The notes beneath the pieces were generated by a model that saw nothing but the letters and a program-made list of their open reading frames with translations, did no database searches and had not been told where the DNA came from. Positions 39,815-51,432 of a stretch of 64,000 nucleotides of DNA are shown here, piece after piece. The stretch comes from Azospirillum thermophilum (GTDB lineage: Bacteria > Pseudomonadota > Alphaproteobacteria > Azospirillales > Azospirillaceae). A program made the position numbers and the translations under genes. Every line of letters starts with the position of its first letter. Positions within the stretch are counted from its first letter, which is position 1. The stretch lies in NCBI RefSeq assembly GCF_003130795.1, contig NZ_CP029352.1, forward strand, positions 361,001-425,000. Direction: 5' to 3'.

Positions 39815-41662
39815 TCAATGATGGAAATGCTCGTATACCCGGCGTGCCACGGCAGCGCTGATTCCGGGGGCGGCTTCCAGATCCTTCAGCCCCGCCGACG
39901 CCACGGCGGTGGCGCTGCCGAAATGGTGGAGCAGGGCCTTCTTGCGGGCCGGACCGATGCCGGGGATGCCGTCGATGCGGGTGTGGGACATCGCCTTCAG
40001 ACGGCGGGTGCGGTGGCTGTCGATGGCGGTGCGGTGGGCCTCGTCGCGCAGCCGTTGCAGGAAGTGCAGCAGCGGATCGTGGGGCGCCAGGGCGATGGGC
40101 TCGCGGTCGGCCAGGAACAGCCGCTCCCGCCCGGCGTTGCGGTCCGGCCCCTTGGCGATGGCGACCAGCGGCAGGCCGGTGATGCCATGCGCCTCCAGCA
40201 CGCCGCGCGCCGCGTTGAGCTGGCCCAGCCCGCCGTCGATCAGGACGAGGTCCGGCCACTGGCCGCCGCTGCGCTCCGGATCCTCCTTGAGCGCTCGGAC
40301 GAAGCGGCGGGTGAAGACCTCGCGCATCATGGCGAAATCGTCGCCGGCCGCCTGCGGGTCGCGGATGTGGAAGCGGCGGTAGGCGTTGCGCTGGAACCCC
40401 TCCGGCCCCGCCACCACCATGGCGCCGACCGGGAACGCCCCCTGGATGTGAGAGGTGTCGTAGACCTCGATCCGCGCGGGCGCCCTGGGCAGTCCGAACA
40501 GCCGCGCCAGCCCGTCGAGCAGGCCGGCCTGGGCGGAGCGTTCCGCCATGCGGCGGCCGTGGGCATCGCGCGCATTGTCCAGCGCATGGTCCACCGCGCG
40601 GCGCTTCGGGCCGCGGCGGGGACAATCGACCGTGACGCGCCGGCCGGCGCGCAGCGACAGCGCCTCGGCCAGCAGCTCCGGATCGGCGACCGGGTGGCTG
40701 AGCAGGACGAGGCCCGGCGGCGGATGATCCTCGTAGAGCTGGGCGGCGAAGGCGGCAAGGATGTCCGGCGCCTCCTCCTCCCGGTCGTGGCGGGGAAAGA
40801 AGGCGCGGGTGCCCTGGTTGCGCCCGCCGCGGAAGAAGAAGGCCTGGATGCAGGCGGTCCCGCCGTCGGCATGGATCGCCAGCACGTCGGCCTCGTCCAC
40901 CACCCCTTCGAGGTTGATGGACTGGCGGCTCTGCAGCGCGGTCAGGGCGCGGATGCGGTCGCGCCAGCGGGCGGCCTCCTCATACTCCAGCCGGTCGGAG
41001 CAGTCGGCCATGCGGGCGGCGAAGCGGGCCTGCACCTCGGCGCTGCGGCCGGCCAGCACGTCGCGCACCCCCTGGACCTGGGCGGCGTAGTCCTCCTCCG
41101 TCGTACGGCCGACGCAGGGGGCGGAGCAGCGCTTGATCTGGTACTGCAGGCAGGGCCGCGTCCGGCTGGCGAACACCCCGTCGTCGCAGGTCCGCAGCAG
41201 GAAGGCGCGCTGCAGCGCCGCGATCGTCACCCCGACCAGATGGGGCGAGGCGTAGGGGCCGAACAGATCCTCCTGCCGGCGGCCGTGGCGCGCCGCCGTG
41301 CCGCGGTGATGGATCAGCCGGGGAAACCCGTGGCCGCGCCCGATGGCGATGTAGGAGAAGGAGCGGTCGTCCTTGACCAGCACGTTGAAGGGCGGCAGCA
41401 GCGTGCGGATCAGGTTCGCTTCGAGGAGGAGGGCTTCCGCCTCGGTGTGGGTGGTGACGAACTCCATGGCCCGGGTCAATGCCACCATGCGGCGGGTGCG
41501 GTTGGGCAGCCCCTCGGTGCGGGTGTAGCTGGCGACCCGGCGTTTCAGGTTCTTCGCCTTGCCGACATAGAGCACGCGGCCGTCGGCCCCCAGCATGCGG
41601 TAGACGCCGGGGGTGGACGGCAGCACCGCAAGCTGGGCGCGGATCACCTCTGCCCCATCCAT
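39815..41662 (-). CDS. uvrC: Excinuclease ABC subunit C (UvrC, 615 aa)
   Basis: UvrC makes both incisions around DNA damage bound by UvrA and UvrB. The N-terminal GIY-YIG nuclease is clear (GVYRM, VLYVGKAKNLKRRVASY). The cysteine set CLQYQIKRCSAPCVG follows, then the UvrB-binding UVR helix (residues near 215) and the RNase H-like C-terminal nuclease with EVYDTSHIQG and DLVLIDGGLGQLNAA. A helix-hairpin-helix pair ends the protein (IPGIGPARKKALLHHFGS). The start at 41662 has GAGGGG ahead; the longer frame to 41737 lacks support. Length is normal. No LexA box was found directly in front. Confidence 0.95.
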   Translation of the reverse strand: MDGAEVIRAQLAVLPSTPGVYRMLGADGRVLYVGKAKNLKRRVASYTRTEGLPNRTRRMVALTRAMEFVTTHTEAEALLLEANLIRTLLPPFNVLVKDDRSFSYIAIGRGHGFPRLIHHRGTAARHGRRQEDLFGPYASPHLVGVTIAALQRAFLLRTCDDGVFASRTRPCLQYQIKRCSAPCVGRTTEEDYAAQVQGVRDVLAGRSAEVQARFAARMADCSDRLEYEEAARWRDRIRALTALQSRQSINLEGVVDEADVLAIHADGGTACIQAFFFRGGRNQGTRAFFPRHDREEEAPDILAAFAAQLYEDHPPPGLVLLSHPVADPELLAEALSLRAGRRVTVDCPRRGPKRRAVDHALDNARDAHGRRMAERSAQAGLLDGLARLFGLPRAPARIEVYDTSHIQGAFPVGAMVVAGPEGFQRNAYRRFHIRDPQAAGDDFAMMREVFTRRFVRALKEDPERSGGQWPDLVLIDGGLGQLNAARGVLEAHGITGLPLVAIAKGPDRNAGRERLFLADREPIALAPHDPLLHFLQRLRDEAHRTAIDSHRTRRLKAMSHTRIDGIPGIGPARKKALLHHFGSATAVASAGLKDLEAAPGISAAVARRVYEHFHH

Positions 41663-41848
41663 GGGAGCCCCTCGCTGACTTTGAAACGGCGGAGGGGCGC
41701 TACCAGAGCGGAAGAACGGAACGGGACCAAGTGACAAGGTTGCGACCTGGGCAGGGCCTGCGCCGGCTGCCGGTATGCCGGCGTGCCGGGGGTGGGGAGG
41801 CCGGGATGGCCGCGGCGGGCACGGCCATCCGGGAGGGGCGGGCCGGCC

Positions 41849-42892
41849 TTACGACCCGAAGACGGTGTTGAGCTGCGCGCCGACCCGCACGAAGGTCGTG
41901 CGCTTCGGCACCTCCTTCAGCTTGGTGGCGCCGATGTAGGTCATCATGCTGCGCACGCCGCCGGCGATCTCCTGCATGGTGCCCTCGATCGGCCCGCGGT
42001 AGGGAACCTCGACCGTCTTGCCTTCCGATGCCCGGTAATGGGCGACGCCGCCGGCATATTTGCGCATCGCGGTGTCGGAGGACATGCCGTAGAAGGTCAT
42101 GGCGACCGGCACGCTCTTGCCGTCGCGGTCCTCGTAGCGGATGTCGCCCTCGCACTCGTCATGGCCGGCCAGCATGCCGCCCAGCATGACGAAGTCCGCC
42201 CCGGCGCCGTAGGCCTTGGAGAGGTCGCCCGGCACGGTGCAGCCGCCGTCGCCGCAGACCTGGCCCTTCAGCCCGTGGGCGGCGTCGGCGCATTCGATGA
42301 TGGCGGAGAGCTGGGGATAGCCCACCCCGGTCATCTTGCGGGTGGTGCAGACCGAGCCCGGGCCGATGCCGACCTTCACGATGTCGGCGCCGGCCAGCAG
42401 CAGGGCCTCGGTCATGTCGCCGGTGACGACGTTGCCGGCCATGATGACGATGTCCGGATTCTCCTCGCGGACGCGGGCGACGAAATCGACGAAGCGCTCG
42501 GTATAGCCGTTGGCCACGTCCAGGCAGACCTTGTCGACCGGCGCCTTGGCCTTCACGGCGGCGAACTTGTCATGGTCGGCCTCGGTCATGCCCAGCGAGT
42601 AGAAGACGTTGCCGACCTCCTCCTCCTGGAAGAAGGAGATCAGCGCGTCGGCCGGGTAATGCTTGTGCAGAGCCGTCATCGCGCCGAAGCGGGCCAGCGC
42701 GCGGGCGACCGGCATGGTGCCGACCACGTCCATGTTCGCGGCGATCAGGGGAAAGCCGGTCCATTCCCGCCCGCTGTGCAGGAACTTGAAGGTCCGGTTC
42801 AGGTCGACGTCGTTGCGGCTCTGCAGGGTGCTGCGCTTGGGACGGATCAGCACGTCCTTGAAGTCGAGCTTGAGATCGCTTTCGATGATCAC
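41849..42892 (-). CDS. guaC: GMP reductase (347 aa)
   Basis: This NADPH-dependent enzyme converts GMP to IMP in purine salvage. It has the IMPDH/GMPR barrel with [14 protein letters not shown] near the start, [20 protein letters not shown] carrying the catalytic Cys, and a C-terminal flap with [12 protein letters not shown]. There are no CBS domains, and the length of 347 residues matches GMP reductase rather than IMP dehydrogenase. It stands alone between uvrC and the acyl-CoA synthetase gene. Confidence 0.93.
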   Translation of the reverse strand: MIIESDLKLDFKDVLIRPKRSTLQSRNDVDLNRTFKFLHSGREWTGFPLIAANMDVVGTMPVARALARFGAMTALHKHYPADALISFFQEEEVGNVFYSLGMTEADHDKFAAVKAKAPVDKVCLDVANGYTERFVDFVARVREENPDIVIMAGNVVTGDMTEALLLAGADIVKVGIGPGSVCTTRKMTGVGYPQLSAIIECADAAHGLKGQVCGDGGCTVPGDLSKAYGAGADFVMLGGMLAGHDECEGDIRYEDRDGKSVPVAMTFYGMSSDTAMRKYAGGVAHYRASEGKTVEVPYRGPIEGTMQEIAGGVRSMMTYIGATKLKEVPKRTTFVRVGAQLNTVFGS

Positions 42893-43017
42893 CGGTCACA
42901 TACCCCTGGAATTCGCGGCGGAGTGCCGCTTCATCGTCACATAGGGAAGGACCCGTCCCTTCGGCAAGCGGTGATTCGGCGAAAGCGATCCCGGCTCCCT
43001 CATGCCCGCCCGTCCCG

Positions 43018-44646
<1,629 letters not shown>

Positions 44647-44711
44647 GTGTTTCACTCCCAGTCGTATCGTTCGTTGTCGGTGCGGCGGGTTGGCCCGCCT
44701 TCGGTGCGGCG

Positions 44712-45158
44712 CTACTCGGCCGCGACGGCCTCCCGGCGGGAGGCGGTCCCGCAGTGGGGGGCGGCTTCGCCCTCGCAGGCGGCCAGACGCCGTTCGGCGT
44801 CGGTCTGCATCGCCTTCAGCTCGGCGATGACCTCGGCGATCTCGCTCCGCATGCGCTCCAGCATGGTCAGCCGCTCGCCGATCTTGGCGAGCCCGTCGCG
44901 ATACTGCTGCGCGCTCGGCCGGCCGGGGCGGTAGAGCGAGAGATACTCGGCGATCTGTTCGAGGGAGAAGCCGACCCGGCGGAACTTCAGGATCAGCATC
45001 AGCCGGGCGCGGTCGCGGTAGGTGAAGACCCGGCGCCCGCCGGCCCGCTGGGGACAGAGCAGGCCCTTTTCCTCGTAGAAGCGCAGCGCCTGCGGAGTCA
45101 GGTCGAACTCCGCCGCCAGCTCCGTCACGCCATAGACCCGGTCCCTGGGATCGGCCAT
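44712..45158 (-). CDS. MerR-family regulator (LiuR-like, 148 aa)
   Basis: The N-terminal winged HTH (VYGVTELAAEFDLTPQALRFYEEKGLL) and YRDRARLMLILKFRRVGFSLEQI identify a MerR protein. A coiled dimerisation helix follows (IGERLTMLERMRSEIAEVIAEL), and a short C-terminus with a single Cys pair-like spacing (ACEGEAAPHC). Such regulators control acyl-CoA metabolism genes; the synthetase directly behind is the probable target. The putative operator lies at 45209-45250. Confidence 0.88.
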   Translation of the reverse strand: MADPRDRVYGVTELAAEFDLTPQALRFYEEKGLLCPQRAGGRRVFTYRDRARLMLILKFRRVGFSLEQIAEYLSLYRPGRPSAQQYRDGLAKIGERLTMLERMRSEIAEVIAELKAMQTDAERRLAACEGEAAPHCGTASRREAVAAE

Positions 45159-45208
45159 CAACCACCCGGTCGTGAATTGTCCGTCAGGGACGCAATTCAG
45201 GCATGCGA

Positions 45209-45250
45209 TTACGTAAAAGTCAACTGGAGGCTCATAAAGTGAACTTTATG
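45209..45250 (-). promoter_or_regulatory. Putative operators ahead of the MerR regulator and acyl-CoA synthetase
   Basis: On the minus strand TTGACTTTTACGTAA (45223-45209) resembles the TTGAC/TTACGTAA sites of LiuR-type MerR regulators. An 18-base perfect palindrome CATAAAGT-GA-ACTTTATG occupies 45233-45250, one to two helical turns further upstream. Both lie between the regulator start at 45158 and the end of lexA. Confidence 0.5.
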
Positions 45251-45293
45251 TCGCAGGGTGAGGGAGCCGGCGGGCCCAACCCCCGGAATGCAA

Positions 45294-45317
45294 ATGGCCG
45301 GGACGAAGCCCGGCCAT
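45294..45317 (-). terminator. Hairpin behind lexA, possible terminator
   Basis: ATGGCCGGG (45294-45302) pairs perfectly with CCCGGCCAT (45309-45317) around a six-base loop, 44 bases behind the lexA stop. The T run on the minus strand is short (TTTG), so termination may be partial. Confidence 0.5.
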
Positions 45318-45360
45318 CCGAAACCCGCCTTGGATCCGACGGGCCGATACTCTGCGCGGA

Positions 45361-46070
45361 TCAGTATTTGCGCAGCAGGCCGACGAGGCGGCCCTGCACC
45401 CGGACGCGGTCGGCGCCGAAGATGCGGGTCTCGTAGGCGGCGTTGGCCGGTTCCAGGGCCACGGTGTTGCCCTTGCGGCGCAGGCGCTTCAGCGTCACCT
45501 CGTTCTCGTCCACCAGGGCGACGACGATGGAGCCGTTGTCGGCCGTCTCGCAGCGCTGGATGATGACGGTGTCATGGTCGAGGATGCCGGCCTCCACCAT
45601 CGAGTCACCGGCGACCTCCAGGGCGTAATGGTCGCCGGCCGACAGCATGGAGGCGGGGATCTCGACCATCGCCGAATTGTCGCGCAGCGCCTCGATCGGC
45701 GTGCCGGCGGCGATGCGGCCGTAGAGCGGGAGCTGCACCGTCTCGTTGGCGGGGGCCGGCGCCGCCGCCACCTCGCGGCCGGCGAAGGAGAACTCTCCCT
45801 TGATGACGTTCGGCTGGAACCGGGCGCGCGGCGGACGGGCGGCGCGCTGCTCCACCCCCTCCGGCAGGCGCAGCACCTCCAGCGCGCGGGCGCGGTGGGA
45901 AGGCGGCGGATGAAGCCGCGCTCCTCCAGCCCGGTGATCAGGCGGTGGATGCCGGACTTGGACTTCAGCCCCAGCGCATCCTTCATCTCGTCGAACGAGG
46001 GGGACACCCCGCCCTGGCCGAGCCGCTCGTGGATGAACAGCAGCAGTTCGTGCTGCTTGCGCGTGAGCAT
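45361..46070 (-). pseudogene. lexA: lexA, SOS repressor, with single-base frameshift
   Basis: The winged HTH ([20 protein letters not shown] to [10 protein letters not shown]) is in one frame from 46070. The linker and S24 protease domain (cleavage region GRIAAGTP, Ser in AGDSMVEAG, Lys in TLKRLRRKG) are in another frame ending at 45361. The switch lies at the GGG at 45897-45899: one extra C on the coding strand would restore [16 protein letters not shown] and a normal 236-residue protein. The total of 710 bases is one short of a multiple of three. Because lexA is normally intact and tpiA shows the same missing C, a sequence error is more likely than a real mutant. A LexA box precedes the gene. 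Confidence 0.88.
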
Positions 46071-46546
46071 GGGGGTGCCTCCCGACCTGTGGCCCGTCGC
46101 GGCCGGCGGAACACCGCCTGAAATCCGCCTGTCCGGACCGGATGGAACAAAAGAAAAACGTTACCCCTTGTTCTAGTTTGGTTCTTCGGTTCCGTCAAGC
46201 CCTGCCGCCGTTTTTTTGCGGCCCTTCGTGTGCGTACTTCGCGCCGTCCTGACGAGCCGGAGCGCAGCGGGCTGCATTGGGCGCGTTGTGCGGACTCTCT
46301 TCGGCGCACAATTTGTCGATCCGGATATTCTCGTTCCGTATCAGCCACTTGCCATGAGCGTTCGTGCACGGCCGTTGTGCAGCCTCCGCACAAGGACGGC
46401 ACCCGTTCAGGGATATGAGGGCGCACGGAGAGCCGGTGTCGCCGCCGAGACTACGGGGCGCGCTGGAACACGGCAAGAACAAGAGGAAAAGAGAGGGCGG
46501 GCGCCGGCCGGCGGACAGCGCCCTGCCTGACGAGCTTGTCCCGCGG
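46071..46546. other. Intergenic region with lexA promoter
   Basis: The 476 bases between moeA and lexA contain the LexA box at 46170-46184 in a locally A+T-rich patch (46140-46200). Further left toward moeA no credible gene was found; the open frames are shadows. Additional GTTC-like half sites lie at 46181-46192 (GTTC-N4-GTTC). Confidence 0.5.
46170..46184 (-). promoter_or_regulatory. LexA box ahead of lexA
   Basis: GTTCTAGTTTGGTTC is a perfect GTTC-N7-GTTC site, the alphaproteobacterial LexA consensus. It lies 100 bases ahead of the lexA start, consistent with autoregulation. Confidence 0.85.
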
Positions 46547-47776
46547 TCACACCGACAGGCAGCCGCCGGACAGCGGGATGATCGTGACGCGCTCGCCCGC
46601 TTCGGCCGGCGGGGCGTGGGGCGGGCGGACGACGAGGCAGTCGGCCCTGGCGTAGAGCGAGGTGATGGCGCTGTCCTGGCGCGGGAAGGGAGTGGCGACC
46701 AGTTCCCCGTCCGCCGTGCGCGAGAGGGTGGCGCGCAGATAATCCTCGCGCCGGTCGTTGGCCCGCAGCGGGGCGCCGAGGCGGGCGTGATGCGGGCCGC
46801 CCGGCTCGTCCGGCGGCAGGCCCTGCAGCACGCGCAGGATCGGCCGCAGGAAGATCAGGCCGGTGACGCCGCTCGACACCGGGTTGCCCGGCAGGCCGAG
46901 CAGCGGCACGCCGTTCGCCCGGCCGAACATCAGCGCCTTGCCCGGCCGCATGGCGGTGCTCTGCACGGCCAGCGTCACGCCCTTGTCGGCCAGCACGTCG
47001 CGCACGAGGTCGTAGTCGCCCGCCGCCGCCCCGCCGGTGGTCACAAGCAGGTCGCAGCCGGCCGCCCCGGCAGCCAGCGCCGCGAGGCTTTCCGCCGTGT
47101 CGCGCGCGATGCCGAGGTTGAGGGCGATGGCTCCCTCCGCCACCGCAAGCGCGCAGAGGCCGAGCGCGTTGGTGCTGACGATCTGGCTCGGCCCCAGCGG
47201 CTCGCCGGGAAGCGCGATCTCGTCGCCGGTGGCGAGCACGGCGACACGCGGGCGGCGGTGGACGCTGAGCCAGGGGATGTTGGCGCCGGCGGCCAGCGCG
47301 ACGTCGCGCGCGGTCAGGCGGCGTCCGCGCGGGATCAGTTCCTGCCTGGCGGTGAAGTCGAAGCCGGCGGAGCGGATGAAGCGGCCGGCGGCCACGGCCC
47401 GGCCGACCCGGACATGGCCGTCGTCGGCCTCGCAATCCTCCTGCATCACCACGGCGTCGGCGCCGGCCGGGACTGGCGCGCCGGTGAAGATGCGCACCGC
47501 CTCGCCCGGGCCGACCGTACCGGCGAAGGCGTGGCCGGCGGCGGACTCGCCGATGCGGCGCAGGGCGACGGGGGAGCCGGGCTGCGCCCGGGCGATGTCG
47601 TCGGCGCGCACCGCCCAGCCGTCCATGGCGGCGGCGTCGAAGGGCGGCTGGGTCAGGCGGGCGACCACCGGCTCCGCCAGGACGCGGCCGAGCGCGTCGG
47701 GCAGGGCGACGGTCTCCGCCGGCAGTGGACCGAAGGTGGCGAGGATGCGCGCACGGGCCTCCGCGACCGGGATCAC
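46547..47776 (-). CDS. moeA: Molybdopterin molybdotransferase (409 aa)
   Basis: MoeA inserts molybdate into adenylated molybdopterin. The family motifs are present: [11 protein letters not shown] near residue 50, [18 protein letters not shown] near 100, [11 protein letters not shown] near 185, [11 protein letters not shown] near 250, and LPGNPVSS near 300. The GTG at 47776 overlaps the moaC stop by four bases and gives the normal length; the longer frame reads through moaC out of frame. The order trpD-trpC-GNAT-moaC-moeA-lexA is compact and co-directional, so expression is probably coupled. Confidence 0.93.
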   Translation of the reverse strand: MIPVAEARARILATFGPLPAETVALPDALGRVLAEPVVARLTQPPFDAAAMDGWAVRADDIARAQPGSPVALRRIGESAAGHAFAGTVGPGEAVRIFTGAPVPAGADAVVMQEDCEADDGHVRVGRAVAAGRFIRSAGFDFTARQELIPRGRRLTARDVALAAGANIPWLSVHRRPRVAVLATGDEIALPGEPLGPSQIVSTNALGLCALAVAEGAIALNLGIARDTAESLAALAAGAAGCDLLVTTGGAAAGDYDLVRDVLADKGVTLAVQSTAMRPGKALMFGRANGVPLLGLPGNPVSSGVTGLIFLRPILRVLQGLPPDEPGGPHHARLGAPLRANDRREDYLRATLSRTADGELVATPFPRQDSAITSLYARADCLVVRPPHAPPAEAGERVTIIPLSGGCLSV

Positions 47777-48252
47777 GAGGCGGTTCCCCACTCGCCGCTC
47801 TTGCCGCCGGCCTTGTGGACGAGTTGCACGCCGGTGATGGTCATGCCGCGGTCCACCGCCTTGCACATGTCGTAGACGGTCAGGGCGGCGACGCTGACGG
47901 CGGTCAGCGCCTCCATCTCGACCCCGGTGCGGCCCTTCAGCTTGCAGGTCGCGGTGATGTCCACCGCATTGCGCCCGGGGTCGCAGGTCAGGTCGACCTT
48001 CACCGAGGTCAGCGCCAGCGGGTGGCACAGCGGGATCAGGTCGGGCGTGCGCTTGGCCCCCATGATGCCGGCCAGACGGGCGACCGACAGCACGTCGCCC
48101 TTCTTCACGCCGCCGTCGAGGATCAGCTTCAGCGTTTCCGGCTGCATGAGGACCGAGCCGCGGGCCGTGGCGGTGCGCTCCGTCTCCGTCTTGTCGGAGA
48201 CGTCGACCATCACGGCGCGCCCTTCGGCGTCGAAATGGGTGAAGCCGCTCAT
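47773..48252 (-). CDS. moaC: Cyclic pyranopterin monophosphate synthase (159 aa)
   Basis: MoaC completes the first step of molybdenum-cofactor synthesis with MoaA. Signature segments are [43 protein letters not shown], and [23 protein letters not shown] followed by KAVDRGM. Length and motifs are normal. It is coupled by four-base overlaps to the GNAT gene upstream and moeA downstream. Confidence 0.95.
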   Translation of the reverse strand: MSGFTHFDAEGRAVMVDVSDKTETERTATARGSVLMQPETLKLILDGGVKKGDVLSVARLAGIMGAKRTPDLIPLCHPLALTSVKVDLTCDPGRNAVDITATCKLKGRTGVEMEALTAVSVAALTVYDMCKAVDRGMTITGVQLVHKAGGKSGEWGTAS

Positions 48253-48728
48253 GGGGTCACCAAAGCCTTTTCGAGGAAGATGGACAACGGGTCGTCCGGA
48301 TAATCGGCGTAGGGGCCGCGGCCGGTGAAGCCGGCCTTGCGGTAGAGGGCGACCGCCTCCGGTTGCGCCACACCGGTCTCCAGCCGCAGGGCGGCGAGGG
48401 CGAGGCCGCGCGCCTCCTCCTCCAGCCGGTCGAGCAGGCGGCGGCCGAGGCCGGCGCCGCGGGCGCCGGGCCGCACATACATGCGCTTGACCTCGCCGTA
48501 GCCCTCCGGGTCGATGCGCAGGGCGCCGCAGCCGACCGCCCGGCCGTCGATCCGCGCCACGAAGAAGCGCACGTCGGGGCCGGCCAGCGACTCGATGTCG
48601 AGCAGGTGGCAGACCGTGACCGGGTAGATGGCGCGCAGATGCTCGTCCAGCTCGGCGACCAGGGCGCCGGCCTCGGGCTGCCGCGGATCCTCCCGCGCGA
48701 TGGTCAGGGATGCCGGGGCCACGGTCAT
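48249..48728 (-). CDS. GNAT-family N-acetyltransferase (159 aa)
   Basis: The acetyl-CoA-binding GNAT core is visible: VGCGALRI, then [27 protein letters not shown] (motif A with R-x-x-G-x-G/A) and the [19 protein letters not shown] ending typical of this subgroup. The acceptor is unknown. It is inserted between trpC and moaC, eight bases behind the former and overlapping the latter by four bases, so it belongs to the same transcript. Confidence 0.88.
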   Translation of the reverse strand: MTVAPASLTIAREDPRQPEAGALVAELDEHLRAIYPVTVCHLLDIESLAGPDVRFFVARIDGRAVGCGALRIDPEGYGEVKRMYVRPGARGAGLGRRLLDRLEEEARGLALAALRLETGVAQPEAVALYRKAGFTGRGPYADYPDDPLSIFLEKALVTP

Positions 48729-48736
48729 CGGGCGGC

Positions 48737-49525
48737 TCAGGCGAGAAGGGCGCGGGTGGCGGCGGTCACATCCTCCTGCCGCATCAGCGACTCGCCGACC
48801 AGGAAGCAGCGCGCCCCCACCGCCGCCATGCGCGACAGGTCGGCCGGGCCGTAGAGTCCGCTCTCCGCCACCAGCATGCGGTCGGCCGGGACGTGGGCGG
48901 CCAGCGCCTCGGTGGTCGCCAGATCGACGGCCAGCGTCTTGAGGTTGCGGTTGTTGACGCCGAGCAGGGGCGATTTCAGCGCCAGCGCGCGGTCCAGCTC
49001 CTCGCGGTTGTGGACCTCGACCAGCACGTCGAGCCGATGGGCGATGGCCGCCTCTTCGATCTCCTGCGCCTGGGCGTCGGACAGGGCGGCCATGATGATG
49101 AGGATGCAGTCGGCGCCGAGCGCGCGGGATTCGGCGATCTGGTAGGGGTCCACCATGAAGTCCTTGCGCAGGACCGGCAGGTCGACCGCGGCGCGGGCGG
49201 CCACCAGATAGGCGTCGCAGCCCTGGAAATAGGGCTCGTCCGTCAGCACCGACAGGCAGGTGGCGCCGCCCTCGCGATAGGCGCGGGCCAGCGCCGGCGG
49301 GTCGAAGTCGGGGCGGATCAGGCCCTTGGACGGGCTCGCCTTCTTGATCTCGGCGATCAGGCCGTAGCGGCCGGCGGCGACGGCCTCGCGCAGGGCGCGG
49401 ACGAAGCCGCGCGGCGGGTCGGCGGCGCGGGCGGCGGCCTCAACCTCGCCCGGCGGCCGGGCGAACTTGCGGGACGCGACGAGGGCGCGCTTGTCGTCGC
49501 AGATGCGGGCGAGGACGTCGCTCAT
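48737..49525 (-). CDS. trpC: Indole-3-glycerol-phosphate synthase (262 aa)
   Basis: TrpC closes the indole ring in tryptophan synthesis. Visible are [16 protein letters not shown] with catalytic Glu and Lys, [44 protein letters not shown], and [12 protein letters not shown]. The enzyme is monofunctional, without a TrpF domain. The start at 49525 overlaps the trpD stop by four bases; the longer frame is trpD out of frame. Confidence 0.95.
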   Translation of the reverse strand: MSDVLARICDDKRALVASRKFARPPGEVEAAARAADPPRGFVRALREAVAAGRYGLIAEIKKASPSKGLIRPDFDPPALARAYREGGATCLSVLTDEPYFQGCDAYLVAARAAVDLPVLRKDFMVDPYQIAESRALGADCILIIMAALSDAQAQEIEEAAIAHRLDVLVEVHNREELDRALALKSPLLGVNNRNLKTLAVDLATTEALAAHVPADRMLVAESGLYGPADLSRMAAVGARCFLVGESLMRQEDVTAATRALLA

Positions 49526-50565
49526 GCCGCGGCTCCCTGGTTGGTGATGGCGACGAGGCGCTGCAGCGTCATGCGGGCGCCGCCGCTGTCGATGGCCTGC
49601 GCCGCCTGGGCGACGCCGTCCTTCAGGGTCTGCACCCGGCCGGCGACCAGCAGCGCCGCGGCGGCGTTCAGCAGCACGATGTCGCGGTAGGGGCTGCGCA
49701 CCCCGTCGAACAGGGCGTGGATCGCCTCGGCGTTGACCTGGGCGTCGCCGCCCTTCAGGTCCTCGATGCTGGCGCGGGGCAGCCCGGCCTCCTCCGGCGT
49801 CACCTCGAACACCGTCACCTCGCCGTCCCGGAGCTGGGCGACGGTGGTCGGGCCGGTGGTGGTGATCTCGTCGAGCCCGTCGGAACCGTGGACGATCCAG
49901 GCGGCTTCCGAGCCCAGCCGCTTCAGCACATGGGCGAGCGGCTCGACCCACTGGCGGGCGAAGACGCCGAGGAGCTGGCGCCGCGCGGTGGCCGGGTTGG
50001 ACAGCGGGCCCATCAGGTTGAAGATGGTGCGGGTGCCGAGCTCGACGCGGGTCGGGCCGACGTTGCGCATGGCGAGATGGTGGCGCGGCGCCATCAGGAA
50101 GCCGATGTTGGCCTCCCACAGTGCCTTGCGGATCAGCGCCATGTCGCAGTCGAGATTGACGCCGAGCGCCCCCAGCACGTCGGCCGCGCCGGACTTGGAG
50201 GACATGGCGCGGTTGCCGTGCTTGGCGACCGGCAGGCCGCAGGCGGCGAGCACCAGCGCCGCGGCGGTCGAGATGTTGTAGGTGCCGACCCCGTCGCCGC
50301 CGGTGCCGCAGGTGTCGATGGTGCCGTCCGGCGCGTCGACCGGGATCGCCTTGGCCCGCATGACGCGGGCGGCGCCGGTGATCTCGTCCACCGTCTCGCC
50401 GCGCACCCGCAGCGCCATCAGGAAGCCGCCCATCTGCGACGGGGTGGCGTTGCCCGACATGATGATGTCGAAGGCGAGCCCGGCCTCCTCCTCCGACAGG
50501 GTGGCGCCGGTGGCGACCTTGGCGATCAGGGACTTCATATCGGTGATGTCGCCGGTGCCGCTCAT
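49522..50565 (-). CDS. trpD: Anthranilate phosphoribosyltransferase (347 aa)
   Basis: TrpD joins anthranilate and phosphoribosyl pyrophosphate. The PRPP-binding segment [17 protein letters not shown] lies near residue 88, [17 protein letters not shown] near 117, and LMGPLSNPA near 177. The start at 50565 overlaps the trpG stop by four bases. It is the middle gene of the trpG-trpD-trpC set. Confidence 0.96.
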   Translation of the reverse strand: MSGTGDITDMKSLIAKVATGATLSEEEAGLAFDIIMSGNATPSQMGGFLMALRVRGETVDEITGAARVMRAKAIPVDAPDGTIDTCGTGGDGVGTYNISTAAALVLAACGLPVAKHGNRAMSSKSGAADVLGALGVNLDCDMALIRKALWEANIGFLMAPRHHLAMRNVGPTRVELGTRTIFNLMGPLSNPATARRQLLGVFARQWVEPLAHVLKRLGSEAAWIVHGSDGLDEITTTGPTTVAQLRDGEVTVFEVTPEEAGLPRASIEDLKGGDAQVNAEAIHALFDGVRSPYRDIVLLNAAAALLVAGRVQTLKDGVAQAAQAIDSGGARMTLQRLVAITNQGAAA

Positions 50566-51164
50566 GCCGCCGTCTCCAGCCGGTCGCCGCCCGGGGCGGT
50601 CAGGTCGAGGAAATTCCTGAGGATGCGGTGGCCGTGCTCGCTCTCGATGCTCTCGGGATGGAACTGCACGCCGTGGATCGGCAGCTTGCGGTGGGCCAGC
50701 GCCATGATGAGGCCGTCCGCCGTCTCGCCCACCGGGTCGAGGCAGTCGGGCAGGGTCGCGCGCTCGACGATCAGCGAGTGGTAGCGGGTGGCGCGGAAGG
50801 GCGAGGGCAGGCCGGCCAGCACGCCGCGCCCCTCGTGACGGATGTTGTCCACCTTGCCGTGCATCGGGACGGGGGCACGGACGACGCGCCCGCCGAAGGC
50901 CTGGCCGATCGCCTGGTGGCCGAGGCAGACCCCCATCAGGGGCAGCCGCGCCTCGGCGGCGGCGGCGATCAGGGGAAGGCAGATGCCGGCGCGGTCGGGG
51001 TCGCAGGGGCCGGGCGACAGCAGGATGCCGCCGGGGCGGAGCGCCATCGCCTCCGCCACCGTCATCTGGTCGTTGCGGACGACCCGCACCTCGGCGCCCA
51101 GCTCGCCCAGGTAATGGACGAGGTTGTAGGTAAAGCTGTCGTAATTGTCGATGAGCAGCAGCAT
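50562..51164 (-). CDS. trpG: Anthranilate synthase glutamine amidotransferase component (200 aa)
   Basis: TrpG releases ammonia from glutamine for TrpE. The class I amidotransferase triad is seen in [11 protein letters not shown] (Cys), [15 protein letters not shown] (His, Glu); [18 protein letters not shown] is the family N-terminus. The start is at 51164. In this genome trpE is separate, 3.5 kb away, so the two subunits come from different transcripts rather than a TrpEG fusion. Confidence 0.95.
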   Translation of the reverse strand: MLLLIDNYDSFTYNLVHYLGELGAEVRVVRNDQMTVAEAMALRPGGILLSPGPCDPDRAGICLPLIAAAAEARLPLMGVCLGHQAIGQAFGGRVVRAPVPMHGKVDNIRHEGRGVLAGLPSPFRATRYHSLIVERATLPDCLDPVGETADGLIMALAHRKLPIHGVQFHPESIESEHGHRILRNFLDLTAPGGDRLETAA

Positions 51165-51292
51165 CCAGGGGCGCCCCAAGCTTCGCCGTGCCGGCAGCAC
51201 AGGTCCGGCATCCTTCGTGGGACGCTACCCTAGCCGCTGGCATGACGGATTTCCAGCCTTTGGGGCCGTTCCGGCGGCGCATCGGGGGGCTG

Positions 51293-51352
51293 CGGTCTCT
51301 TCCCCGGTCTCTTCCCCCGGTCTCTTCCCCCGGTCTCTCCCCCCGGTCTCTC
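51293..51352. repeat. Tandem repeat of a 13-base unit ahead of the deacetylase gene
   Basis: GGTCTCTTCCCCC is repeated in tandem about four and a half times, with minor C/T differences between copies. It lies between the divergent starts of trpG (51164) and the polysaccharide deacetylase gene (51433). Copy number could vary by slippage and alter promoter spacing. Confidence 0.8.
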
Positions 51353-51432
51353 CTTTGTCCAGTTGCGGCGCGGTGCAGCCGGTGACAGTGTGCGGCCGAC
51401 CGTACGCCGTCCCATGGGTTCGAGACCTCCCG

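Noticed and set aside
39818-41734. Plus-strand 638-codon frame across uvrC
   Set aside because: It is the antisense reading of a clearly identified uvrC.
45361-46070. True loss of LexA by mutation
   Set aside because: All functional residues are kept, the promoter has a perfect LexA box, and tpiA shows the same missing-C pattern, so a sequence error is favoured; this remains open until reads are checked.
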